The position numbers were made by a program, and so were the translations under genes. Shown one piece after another: positions 1 to 7,340 of a DNA stretch of 18,539 bases. The stretch spans positions 1 through 18,539 of the forward strand of contig JAFGQJ010000389.1 of assembly GCA_016935715.1 (NCBI GenBank), written 5' to 3'. Within the stretch, counting starts at the first letter, position 1. Each line of letters starts with the position of its first letter. Under the pieces are notes generated by a model. The model saw only the letters and a list, made by a program, of their open reading frames with translations, had not been told where the DNA came from and made no database searches. This DNA is from Spirochaetales bacterium. Its GTDB lineage: Bacteria; Spirochaetota; Spirochaetia; SZUA-6; DRHE01.

Positions 1-1
1 G

Positions 2-1381
2 ATCCCCGCCATCCACAGCCTGTCCTGCGAAGGGCTGCTGCCCGAACAGAGCCGGGTGATCGGCGTTGCCCGCAGCACCATGAGCGACGCTGAGTTCCGC
101 AGCAGTACCTTCGAAGGGGTGCGGAGCTATGCCCGGCTGAAACCCCAGATCTGCAATTTCTGGCCGTCCTTCGAGGACCGTATCACCTATCTTTCAGGCG
201 GTTACGATGATCCGCAGACCTATGTCCGGCTCGGCGAGGCGCTGAGCCTGGACAATGTCCTGTTCTACCTGGCCACGCCGCCGAATCTGTATCCCCTGAT
301 CGTGGAGCGGCTGGGCCGGGCGGGACTGAACCGTTCGGAGAAGGGCTGGCGGCGCATCGTCATCGAGAAGCCCTTCGGTGCCGATCTGGCCAGCGCCCGA
401 CAGCTCAATGAGCAGGTGCACGCCGTGTTCGAGGAAAGCCAGATCTACCGAATCGACCACTACCTGGGCAAGGAGACCGTGCAGAACATCCTGACCCTGC
501 GCTTCGCCAACGCCATCTTCGAGCCGCTGTGGAACCGGAACTTCATCGACCACGTGCAGATCACCGTGGCCGAGCACGTGGGGATCGAGCACCGGGCCGG
601 TTACTACGACAAAGCCGGTGTCCTGAGAGACATGTTCCAGAATCACCTGCTCCAGCTCCTGACCCTGACCGCAATGGAGCCGCTCTCGCTGTTCGAGGCG
701 GATGCCCTGCGGGATGAAAAGGTCAAGGTGCTGCGGGCGCTTCGTGCAGGCGATGAAACGGTGCGCGGGCAGTACCGGGGATACAGGGAGGAACCCGGGG
801 TGGATGAAAAATCCCGCACCCCCACCTACGCGGCGCTGCAGCTGTTCATCGACAACTGGCGCTGGCAGGCGGTGCCCTTCTACCTGCGCTCCGGGAAGTC
901 CCTGCGGATGAAAACCAGCGAGATCGCCATCCAGTTCAAGGCCGTCCCCCACCTGGTGTTTCCCTCCGAGGCGGAGCGGAGCATAACACCGAACATCCTC
1001 TCCCTCTGCATTCAGCCGGACGAGGGCGTTCACCTGCGCTTCGAAACCAAGCAGCCGGGGGCGGGCATGCGGACCCGATCGGTGAACATGGACTTCCACT
1101 ACGCGGACGATTTCGGCCAGGACGTGCTGCCCGAAGCCTACGAGCGGCTGCTGTTGGATGCCATGCAGGGCGACGCGTCCCTGTTCGCCCGGGGGGATGA
1201 AATCGAGCTTTCCTGGGCCCTGATCGACGAGATCCTGGCCTCGTGGGAGCAGCCCTCCGCCCCGCCCCTGGCGTTCTATGAACGGCACAGCTGGGGTCCG
1301 AGGGAAGCGGAGGAGCTGCTCGGCCGCCGGGGCAGGATCTGGTACCAGGACTGCGGGTTGCACCATGCCGAGAGACAATAG
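2..1381 (+). CDS. zwf: Glucose-6-phosphate 1-dehydrogenase, 5'-truncated by window edge
   Basis: This cytoplasmic enzyme oxidises glucose 6-phosphate to 6-phosphogluconolactone with NAD(P)+, the entry step of the oxidative pentose phosphate pathway. The frame is open from base 2, and 459 codons are visible against about 490-510 for the family. Roughly the first 25-40 residues are therefore missing, including the GxxGDLA dinucleotide-binding loop. The visible protein begins in the family's LLP...VIGVARS region. It then shows IEKPFG (near 363-380) and the substrate-binding/catalytic signature RIDHYLGKE (449-475), followed by the usual DHVQI and YDKAGVLRDMFQNHL blocks. The GTG at 56 is an internal valine, because homology continues upstream of it. 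The stop at 1379-1381 lies inside the next gene, suggesting translational coupling. Family identity is certain; cofactor preference cannot be judged without the N-terminus. Confidence 0.96.
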   Translation: MPAIHSLSCEGLLPEQSRVIGVARSTMSDAEFRSSTFEGVRSYARLKPQICNFWPSFEDRITYLSGGYDDPQTYVRLGEALSLDNVLFYLATPPNLYPLIVERLGRAGLNRSEKGWRRIVIEKPFGADLASARQLNEQVHAVFEESQIYRIDHYLGKETVQNILTLRFANAIFEPLWNRNFIDHVQITVAEHVGIEHRAGYYDKAGVLRDMFQNHLLQLLTLTAMEPLSLFEADALRDEKVKVLRALRAGDETVRGQYRGYREEPGVDEKSRTPTYAALQLFIDNWRWQAVPFYLRSGKSLRMKTSEIAIQFKAVPHLVFPSEAERSITPNILSLCIQPDEGVHLRFETKQPGAGMRTRSVNMDFHYADDFGQDVLPEAYERLLLDAMQGDASLFARGDEIELSWALIDEILASWEQPSAPPLAFYERHSWGPREAEELLGRRGRIWYQDCGLHHAERQ

Positions 1382-1787
1382 AGCGAGCGGCGGCGCCCGC
1401 GGCGCCGGCATCCCTGCGAACGCCGAGGTGACGCTGCGGGCGTTCCACGGGCGGCGGCAGGTTTTCTCCAGCGTCGGCAAGTGGCTTTATCCGCTGTTCG
1501 AGCTGGAGGAGTTTTTACGATCCTCATCCTGCGCCCCCGGTTCGGTGCGCGTGGAGGACAAGATCGTGGGCAAGGCGGCCGCGCTTCTGCTGGTCCGTCT
1601 GGGGATCCGCCGCATCAAAGCCGGGATCCTCAGCGAGCCGGGCCGCGCCGTGCTGCGGCGCCACGGCGTGCAGCACGGGGCAGATCGCATCGTGGAGCGG
1701 ATCGACTGCCGGACCGAAACCCTGCTTCTCGAGATCGAGGATCCGGAGGAGGCCTACCGGATCGTCAGGGCTCGGGCGAGCCTGTAG
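1365..1787 (+). CDS. DUF1893 (TM1506-like) protein
   Basis: The 140-residue product matches my recollection of DUF1893, the family of Thermotoga TM1506. The family is known to have a cytidine-deaminase-like fold, but its function is unknown. The family core is visible as VEDKIVGKAAALLLVRLGI, followed by AGILSEPGRAVLRRHGV and a terminal segment with IDCRTETLLLE. In many relatives the end reads more like NRxxxxxCPME, so the C-terminus here is divergent. The ATG at 1365 is chosen because it lies at the end of zwf and gives a typical length; an open frame continues upstream to 1278 but is inside zwf. The 17-base overlap with zwf suggests coupled translation. A role in sugar-phosphate metabolism or NADPH supply is only guilt by association. 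There is no signal peptide or membrane segment. Confidence 0.8.
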   Translation: MPRDNRASGGARGAGIPANAEVTLRAFHGRRQVFSSVGKWLYPLFELEEFLRSSSCAPGSVRVEDKIVGKAAALLLVRLGIRRIKAGILSEPGRAVLRRHGVQHGADRIVERIDCRTETLLLEIEDPEEAYRIVRARASL

Positions 1788-1823
1788 GACCGTGGGGCGG
1801 CCACCCGCGCGAGCCCGTAGGGC
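1776..1823. repeat. Imperfect 15-bp direct repeat at convergent gene ends
   Basis: GCGAGCCTGTAGGAC (1776-1790) recurs as GCGAGCCCGTAGGGC (1809-1823), with 13 of 15 bases identical and a start-to-start distance of 33. The first copy contains the stop of the DUF1893 gene. The second copy reaches the stop of the opposing HPr-domain gene. The 35-base gap between the two genes holds no hairpin followed by a T-run, so I see no classical terminator. Confidence 0.55.
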
Positions 1824-3409
1824 TATCGCCGCAGGTAGCTCAGCTTGTCGGGCAGCGGCAGGTTGTTTCCGTAATCGTCTTCGCCGTAGCCGCTTTCTGC
1901 GAGCAGCTTGATATCCCGCAGCACCCGCTGGTCACCGCTGAAGGTTACGTTGATGTCCATGACCACGTCGATCTTGCCCATCGTGAGAAGCTGGATCAGG
2001 GCGCGGGTGATGTACTCGTTCACGGATTCATCCGGCAGCGGCTTGATCTCATCGAGCGGCAGGTTTCTCTCGTACAGCATCAGTTTGTTCTGGACGAACA
2101 GCGACTGGATGGCGCTGTGGGCCATGTTTATCATGCACTCGGCCGTTTCCTCCGGGCTCTGTTCTCCGGAGGCATCCCTGCTGTCTCCAGGTCCGCAGTC
2201 GAGTCCGAGCTTGTGAACCTCCGACCGGAGCCAGCGCTTCTTGCCGGCGTTGATCTTCTCGTTGGCCCGGAAAAGGTCCAGGGTCACCCCGGCGTTGTAG
2301 GTCTCCCCGCCCAATTTCATCTGCACCTCGCTCCCGTAATGGCTGACGATCTTCGCCACCAGCGTGGAGGGACGCACGTGAAACCCCCGATAGCGGGGAG
2401 CGGCGACGGTAATCCTGCCCTGGATCGCATAGCGCCTGAGCATGTCGTGACAGAGGCTGCGGGTCCGGCTGATATAGCGGCTGGCGAAGGCCACGGAATA
2501 GTTGATCAGCACGTCGAGCAGTTTATTGGGATCGATCAGAGAGCGCAGCTCCGGCCGGGGATAGGGCGCAAAGCTCAGGACGTGCCGCTCGCAGTAGTGG
2601 GCGAAGGCGGTTGCGGTTTCCAGCAGGTGATAGATCACCGTAATGTGACCCCGCAGGACCGGGAGGTGGTCGTCCAGGGTTTCCACGTTGGAATTGGAAA
2701 TATGGGTGTCGTAGAGGGACTGGAGATTGTGGAACATCTCCTCCAGGTTGCGCAGCCGCTCCTCGCTGATCGGGTCGGGGATCCAATCGGCGTAGTTGTC
2801 GACCTGCTGGTTCTGCACCGCGTGCAGGAAGGTGCTCTGTTCGGCCAGATTGAGAAACGCCGTGGCCAGGTACACCACCGTCTCTTCCGGAGAGGCGATC
2901 TCCTGCCTCCGACGGTCTCCGGCCAGGTGTCCGTTCAGCAGCTCATCCCCGAATTCCTCCATGGGTGGGGCCGACTCGGGAACATGGATGCCCAGCTTCT
3001 TAGCCTGGCGGATCAGGGTAGTGGCGCTTTCTATCAGGATGGAGCAGGTAAAGGAAAGGGCCTTCCCCGTAGCTTTCGGGAAATCCTCCGTAATGGGAAG
3101 CAGCTGGTAGTCGGGCAGGAAGCGAAGGATGTGGATCAGGATGTAGCCCACTCTGGAGAAGAGCTTGATCGGCGCTACGGCCTGCCGGAGGGGAAACCAG
3201 TGCCTGTTGTTCTTCACCCCGTAGGTGTCCAGCAGCTCTTCGATCTTGCTCGATTCGGAGAGCAGGTCTGCCAGCAGCGGACGGGTGAAGCATCCCTCCG
3301 TGGAAGCGTTCCTGCTGACGTAGACGGCAAGGCTCATCAGCTTGTCGATTCTCTGATTGAGGTGAGTGCAGAACGCCTGGTCGGACAGGGACTGGTCGGC
3401 TCTCTTCAT
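1823..3409 (-). CDS. Large soluble protein with HPr-like phosphocarrier domain
   Basis: The 528-residue protein has no signal peptide or convincing membrane span. Residues about 331-435 resemble the PTS phosphocarrier HPr. They contain RGFHVRPSTLVAKI, in which His344, Arg346 and Pro347 match the active-site signature GLHARPA, followed by HYGSEVQMKLGG and YNAGVTLDLF. In HPr, phosphoenolpyruvate-derived phosphate is carried on that His. The regulatory Ser region (NAKSIMG in HPr) reads NAGVTLD here, so the usual HPr-kinase Ser is not evident. The N-terminal 330 residues are mostly predicted helical and I do not recognise them; about 95 further residues follow the domain. The start at 3409 is preferred because the longer open frame (to 3739) runs through the divergent promoter and into the neighbouring gene. 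The other possible Met at 3466 also overlaps that promoter. No other PTS gene is in the window. A regulatory rather than transport role is my inference. Confidence 0.75.
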   Translation of the reverse strand: MKRADQSLSDQAFCTHLNQRIDKLMSLAVYVSRNASTEGCFTRPLLADLLSESSKIEELLDTYGVKNNRHWFPLRQAVAPIKLFSRVGYILIHILRFLPDYQLLPITEDFPKATGKALSFTCSILIESATTLIRQAKKLGIHVPESAPPMEEFGDELLNGHLAGDRRRQEIASPEETVVYLATAFLNLAEQSTFLHAVQNQQVDNYADWIPDPISEERLRNLEEMFHNLQSLYDTHISNSNVETLDDHLPVLRGHITVIYHLLETATAFAHYCERHVLSFAPYPRPELRSLIDPNKLLDVLINYSVAFASRYISRTRSLCHDMLRRYAIQGRITVAAPRYRGFHVRPSTLVAKIVSHYGSEVQMKLGGETYNAGVTLDLFRANEKINAGKKRWLRSEVHKLGLDCGPGDSRDASGEQSPEETAECMINMAHSAIQSLFVQNKLMLYERNLPLDEIKPLPDESVNEYITRALIQLLTMGKIDVVMDINVTFSGDQRVLRDIKLLAESGYGEDDYGNNLPLPDKLSYLRR

Positions 3410-3434
3410 CCGTGCTCGCTCGAGGCAAAATACA

Positions 3435-3463
3435 AGATTAAACGACCGGCTCGCTTTGTTCAA
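3435..3463 (-). promoter_or_regulatory. Possible promoter for the HPr-domain gene
   Basis: Read on the minus strand, TTGAAC (3463-3458) is followed after 17 bases by TAATCT (3440-3435), about 25 bases ahead of the chosen start at 3409. The -10 match is weak (3 of 6). The -35 overlaps the -35 of the divergent plus-strand promoter, so the two would compete for polymerase. Confidence 0.3.
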
Positions 3464-3483
3464 CATGCAGTTGCGGGTATAAT
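3456..3483 (+). promoter_or_regulatory. Sigma70-type promoter for the TIGR03546/TIGR03545 genes
   Basis: TTGTTC (3456-3461) and a perfect TATAAT (3478-3483) are separated by 16 bases. The predicted start near 3490 leaves a short leader carrying the ribosome binding site GGAGA (3493-3497), eight bases before the ATG at 3506. This is one of the two clearest promoters in the window. Confidence 0.65.
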
Positions 3484-3505
3484 GGGGGGAACGGAGAACT
3501 CCGCC

Positions 3506-4045
3506 ATGTTCGTCAAATGGATCGCTGCGCTGATCGTCGCCCTCAACGCCAACAATCGGGCCGGGGAGATCGCCGCGGGAATATCCTTCGCTTTTCTGCT
3601 CGCCCTGGTTCCCGCCGGCAACCTGATGTGGCCCATCCTGTTCGTCGTTACGATGCTGTTGAAGATCAATTTTGCGGCCGAGCTGCTGTTTCTGGCCCTG
3701 TTCAAGCTGATCGTGCCCCTGGCCGACGGCCTGCTTCACCGGCTGGGTCTGCTCGTGCTGTCCCCGCCCTTCCTTTCGGAAGTTTTCACCACCGGCTACA
3801 ATCTGCCCCTCCTGCCCCTGACCCGCTTCAACAACACGGTGGTGATGGGAGGATTGGTCGCCGGCCTCGTGCTCTGGGTGCCGGTGTTTCTGCTGTTCCG
3901 GCGGCTGGTCGTCGTCTACCGCAGCAGCCTGCGGGAAAGGATCGCCGGCAGCAGACTGGCGAGGGCGCTGGGCCGCGTGCCGCTGGTGGCGGCCATCGGC
4001 GGTGCTGTCCGCAAGCTCGGCGGCCTAGCGCTGCGCCTGAGATAG
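3506..4045 (+). CDS. TIGR03546-type small integral membrane protein (DUF2062-like)
   Basis: The 179-residue protein is largely hydrophobic. It shows membrane segments at about residues 21-37, 39-56, 58-85 and 111-132 and a basic C-terminal tail. The segment NRAGEIAAGISFAFLLALVP followed by GNLMWPILF fits TIGR03546, an uncharacterised family that, as I recall it, is nearly always encoded next to TIGR03545, as is the case here. The N-terminal glycine/proline-rich hydrophobic pattern also resembles DUF2062. The ATG at 3506 is supported by GGAGA eight bases upstream and by the promoter just before it. An in-frame ATG at 3482 lies inside the -10 box and is unlikely. The next gene starts 10 bases downstream, so the pair is certainly co-transcribed. 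The role is unknown; partnership with the next protein in the cell envelope is inferred from the conserved pairing. Confidence 0.82.
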   Translation: MFVKWIAALIVALNANNRAGEIAAGISFAFLLALVPAGNLMWPILFVVTMLLKINFAAELLFLALFKLIVPLADGLLHRLGLLVLSPPFLSEVFTTGYNLPLLPLTRFNNTVVMGGLVAGLVLWVPVFLLFRRLVVVYRSSLRERIAGSRLARALGRVPLVAAIGGAVRKLGGLALRLR

Positions 4046-4055
4046 GGACAGAAGA

Positions 4056-6125
4056 ATGAAAGCACCGAAGTTGTTCAAGACGGAGATCGGGGAGCGCCGC
4101 TTCGACAAGAATATCCTGGGGCGCATCCATGTCGAGTCGGAACGGGCATTCGTGCTCCAGTTGTACGGCAAAGGGCCGGAGGGCCGGTACCGCCGTCCGC
4201 CCGAGCTGAGTGAGGAGCAGATCGGGAGGCTGAAGCAGCTGGCCGGCTCGATCAGGAAAAACAGGGGAGTGGTTCGCACCGGCAAGGTCTCTCTGCTCAC
4301 CATCCTGGCAGCCGCGCTCCTGGTGTTCAACTTCGCCTTCAAGAACCGGATCGCGGGCAGGTCGCTGGAACGGGCCCTGGAGGCGGTGTTCGAGGCCCGG
4401 TCGGAGGTGGCGGACCTGGATCTGCGGATCCTGGCCGGGAGGCTGTCATTCGGCCATCTCAGCGTTGCAGACCGGGATCAGCCGATGCAGAATCTCTTCG
4501 AGCTGGGGCCGACGGTGATGGATCTGAACACCAACGCCCTGCTCAAGGGCCGGGTGGTCGTGTCGAACCTGGAGAGCCGGGAGATCCGCTGGCTCACGCC
4601 CCGGCAGACCTCCGGGGCTCTGCCAGGGGACGAGGAGGAAGAAGAGCGGTCAGCCCGCGAGGGCGGGATTATCAGGCGCCTTTCAGCCCTGGACCTGGGC
4701 GCCCTGGATGCCCGGGCGCTGCTCGATGAACAGCTGGACAGGCTGGACAGCCCCGTGCAGATCGCCGCCTTGAACGGCCGGCTGGAGGAGCTGCAGGTGC
4801 GCTGGCAGGGCACGGTCGAGCAGGGCCGGGCGGACGTGGATGAGCTTGCCGGCCGCATCGAATCGGTCCGGTCGATCGACGTGGGTTCCCTGGACACGAT
4901 ACCCGAGCTGCAGCAGGCGGTGACGGATATCCAGCAGGCGGCGGGTGCACTGGACCGGGTCAGCCGGGATCTGCAGGATGCGGATTCCCGGATCAAGGAG
5001 GATCAGCAGGAGGTGGCGGCAGCCCGCCGTGCATTCCGGGAGTCGGTGGACAGCGACCTGAGCTATCTGACCTCGCTCTCGGACCTGTCCAGCGGGGAGC
5101 TCAGGAACCTCGTCTCGGACCTGGCGGCCGGTTATCTCGAGCGGAGCCTGGGACGCTTCTACGGCTATGCGCGGCGCGCCTGGGGATATGCCGGCAAGCT
5201 CATTGCCCGAAAGGGGGAGAAGAAGGAGGAGAAATCCGAGCGGCGGGAAGGCAATCGCATGGACAGAGGGATCGACGTGCCCTTTGCACCGGCGCAGTAT
5301 CCCCGGTTTCTCCTGGAAAACGCCGGTGCGTCGGTGCAGGACACCTCCCGGACCGTCCAGGGATCGCTTCGCAACGTCTCGAGCAATCCCGAACTGGTCG
5401 GCAGCCCGCTGTCCTTCGCCTTCCAGCGGACCGAGGGGCAGCGCAGGCTCGCGGTGGACGGTGAGCTGGACCTGCGCACGGATCGGGACAGGGACCTGGG
5501 GCTCGGTGTGCAGGCCGCCGGCTACACCTTCGAGCTTTCCGAGGGTCTGGGGGACCTGGGATTGAGCGCCTTTTCCGCGGGGTATCGGTTCCAGACACAG
5601 CTGTCCCGCTCCCGGGCCGGCGAGGCCGCGGCGGGGCAGGGTCTGCTCGAGCTATACGACGTGGTCTTGACGCCGGCGGCGGAACCGAACCGGCTGGGAA
5701 CCGTCCTGTATGAGACCCTCGGCTCGATGCCCTCGGTGGACATTGCCTTCGACTACACGGTGGAGGCGGGGAGCCTGGCCAGGGTCGAGGCCGGCAGCAG
5801 CGCCGACAGGCAGCTGGCCCGCGCCCTGGAGGAGCGCTTCACGGAGATCTCCGCCCAGTACCAGGGCCGGCTGAGGGATGAGCTCAACGCCCGGATGGCG
5901 GCGGAGCTGGAGGACAACGAAGCCCTGTCCCGGGCTTTCGGAGAGCTGGTGCAGGGCTCCAGCGGGAACCTGGCGGAAGCGGCGGCCTACGAGGCGGTGC
6001 TGGCGGAGAAGAGGGCGGAGGTGGAGAGGCGCATCGCGGATACTCAAAAACAGGCCACCGACGCGGTGAGATCCCAGCTGGAGTCGCAGCTGGAGAAGCT
6101 GCCCCTGCCCAGGCTGGGGTTCTGA
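4056..6125 (+). CDS. TIGR03545-type membrane-anchored, AsmA-like coiled-coil protein
   Basis: The 689-residue protein has one membrane span at about residues 78-95 (VSLLTILAAALLVFNFAF). It is followed by an AsmA-like segment: residues 120-180 alternate like a beta-rich AsmA repeat and include LSFGHLSVAD and LLKGRVVVSNLESREIRW. A long acidic/heptad-rich coiled-coil stretch follows at about 190-350, then a basic patch near 385-400, and a beta-rich C-terminal half with another helical segment at the end. This fits TIGR03545, an uncharacterised family paired with TIGR03546. About 75 charged residues precede the membrane span, so the protein probably has a cytoplasmic head and a large periplasmic body. 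The start ATG has only a weak AGAAG upstream, consistent with coupling to the previous gene. A role in envelope assembly or lipid trafficking is a guess from the AsmA resemblance. Confidence 0.8.
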   Translation: MKAPKLFKTEIGERRFDKNILGRIHVESERAFVLQLYGKGPEGRYRRPPELSEEQIGRLKQLAGSIRKNRGVVRTGKVSLLTILAAALLVFNFAFKNRIAGRSLERALEAVFEARSEVADLDLRILAGRLSFGHLSVADRDQPMQNLFELGPTVMDLNTNALLKGRVVVSNLESREIRWLTPRQTSGALPGDEEEEERSAREGGIIRRLSALDLGALDARALLDEQLDRLDSPVQIAALNGRLEELQVRWQGTVEQGRADVDELAGRIESVRSIDVGSLDTIPELQQAVTDIQQAAGALDRVSRDLQDADSRIKEDQQEVAAARRAFRESVDSDLSYLTSLSDLSSGELRNLVSDLAAGYLERSLGRFYGYARRAWGYAGKLIARKGEKKEEKSERREGNRMDRGIDVPFAPAQYPRFLLENAGASVQDTSRTVQGSLRNVSSNPELVGSPLSFAFQRTEGQRRLAVDGELDLRTDRDRDLGLGVQAAGYTFELSEGLGDLGLSAFSAGYRFQTQLSRSRAGEAAAGQGLLELYDVVLTPAAEPNRLGTVLYETLGSMPSVDIAFDYTVEAGSLARVEAGSSADRQLARALEERFTEISAQYQGRLRDELNARMAAELEDNEALSRAFGELVQGSSGNLAEAAAYEAVLAEKRAEVERRIADTQKQATDAVRSQLESQLEKLPLPRLGF

Positions 6126-6148
6126 TCCGGGACTGCGATGCCCGCGGG

Positions 6149-7051
6149 ATGATTGTCAGCGCCAGCAGACGAACCGACCTGCCCGCTTTCTACACGCCCT
6201 GGCTGCTGCGGCGGCTGCGGGAGGGGTATGCCCTGGTTCGGAATCCGGTCAACTCCCGGTTGGTGTATCACGTGCCGCTGTCCGCGGGGAAGACCCGCTG
6301 CATCGTGTTCTGGACCAAGGACCCGGCTCCTCTGCTCGGGCGCCTGGAGGAACTGGATGGGTTCGGAATACCCTATTATTTCCTCTTCACCCTGACCGGC
6401 TACGGTCCCGAGCTGGAGCGAAACCTGCCGGACAAGCGGGCGATCCTGCGCACCTTCACCGCCCTGGCTCGGCGCCTTGGACCGGAGCGGGTTGTCTGGC
6501 GCTACGATCCTATCCTGTTCACCCCGGATTATCCGCCGGCCGTGCATGTTCGCCTTTTCCGGGAGCTGGCCCGGGAGCTGGCCGGCTCGACGCGGCGCTG
6601 CATCCTGAGCTATCTCACGGTGTACAACAAGTGCCGCCGCAACCTGGCGGCCTTCGATCTGCTCGAGGTTTCCCCGCAGGAGAAGGGTGAGCTGATCGGC
6701 GGCCTCGAGGCCGCCGCTGATGAGCATGGAATACGCTTGACCGGCTGCGCCAGCGCGGAATTGAGCGAAGCTGGAATACAGCCGGGCAAGTGTGTGGATG
6801 ACCAGTTGATTTCCCGTATCACCGGGCGGGCGTTCACCGGCAGGAAGGACCGTTCCCAGAGGGATGCCTGTCTCTGCGTGGAGAGCGTGGATATCGGCGC
6901 CTACGATACCTGCCTGCACAACTGTCTGTACTGCTATGCCAACAGCAACTACCGCAGCGCGCTGCGCCGTCGCCGGCTCCACGATCCGCAGTCCCCCCTA
7001 CTGTACGGAAAACCGAGTGAGGAGGATCAGCTGCTGGACAGGAGGGGATGA
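6149..7051 (+). CDS. DUF1848 protein with C-terminal CxxxCxxC motif
   Basis: The 300-residue soluble protein opens with MIVSASRRTDLPAFY, the hallmark start of DUF1848. It continues with NPVNSRLVYHVPL, CIVFWTKDPAPLL, YYFLFTLTGYGPELE and VVWRYDPILF, all typical of the family. Its C-terminal region carries five cysteines: C241 and C243, then C255, C259 and C262 in DTCLHNCLYCYAN. CxxxCxxC is the spacing that binds a 4Fe-4S cluster in radical SAM enzymes, but here it lies at the end of the protein. No reaction is established for the family as far as I know; a radical-SAM-like redox chemistry is inferred only from the motif. The ATG at 6149 is 23 bases after the TIGR03545 stop, with no strong ribosome binding site, so it is probably the third gene of that operon. 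Its stop is four bases from the converging rpsU stop. Confidence 0.86.
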   Translation: MIVSASRRTDLPAFYTPWLLRRLREGYALVRNPVNSRLVYHVPLSAGKTRCIVFWTKDPAPLLGRLEELDGFGIPYYFLFTLTGYGPELERNLPDKRAILRTFTALARRLGPERVVWRYDPILFTPDYPPAVHVRLFRELARELAGSTRRCILSYLTVYNKCRRNLAAFDLLEVSPQEKGELIGGLEAAADEHGIRLTGCASAELSEAGIQPGKCVDDQLISRITGRAFTGRKDRSQRDACLCVESVDIGAYDTCLHNCLYCYANSNYRSALRRRRLHDPQSPLLYGKPSEEDQLLDRRG

Positions 7052-7055
7052 ACGC

Positions 7056-7268
7056 TCAGTATCTGTTGCGCCTCTGTGAGCTCCTGGCGCGTTTTCGCTT
7101 CAGTCTGCGGATCGCCTTCTTCTTTTTCTCCCTGCGCTCGTCCGACGGCTTCGTGTAGAACTGCTTGTTTTTGAACGTTCGGACGATGCCCTCACGCTCG
7201 CGCATGCGTTTGAAACGCTTCAGGCCTTTTTCCAGGCCTTCGTTCTCATCGATGAATATCTTGGCCAC
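7056..7268 (-). CDS. rpsU: 30S ribosomal protein S21
   Basis: The 70-residue, strongly basic protein matches bS21. It opens MAKIFIDENEGLEKGLKRFK, followed by an Arg/Lys-rich second helix and tail (REGIVRTFKNKQFYTKPSDE, then runs of K and R). bS21 sits on the 30S platform near the anti-Shine-Dalgarno and helps initiation. The start is a GTG at 7268, set by a clear GGAGG (minus strand, 7277-7273) four bases upstream. The gene stands alone, ending four bases from the opposing DUF1848 stop. No promoter-like hexamers are seen close to the start. The nearest plausible promoter lies about 215 bases upstream, which implies a long leader. Confidence 0.93.
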   Translation of the reverse strand: MAKIFIDENEGLEKGLKRFKRMREREGIVRTFKNKQFYTKPSDERREKKKKAIRRLKRKRARSSQRRNRY

Positions 7269-7313
7269 GATTCCTCCATATCAAAATTTTCAACACCCCG
7301 AAACGCTCCGACC

Positions 7314-7328
7314 CCGGGTCGAACCCGG
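7314..7328. repeat. Perfect short hairpin in rpsU leader
   Basis: CCGGGT-CGA-ACCCGG forms a 6-bp stem with a three-base loop. On the minus strand the loop context reads GGTTCGACC, resembling a tRNA T-arm, but the rest of a tRNA cloverleaf is absent. Confidence 0.6.
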
Positions 7329-7340
7329 CAGACTGGCTGA

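Noticed and set aside
1481..3505. Long plus-strand open frame leading into the TIGR03546 gene
   Set aside because: It is antisense to the HPr-domain gene and gives a low-complexity V/G/Q/R-rich translation. Promoter and ribosome binding site place the true start at 3506.
3410..3739. N-terminal extension of the HPr-domain frame
   Set aside because: It would overlap the divergent gene and its perfect TATAAT. The extension is Q/G/D-rich like an antisense shadow.
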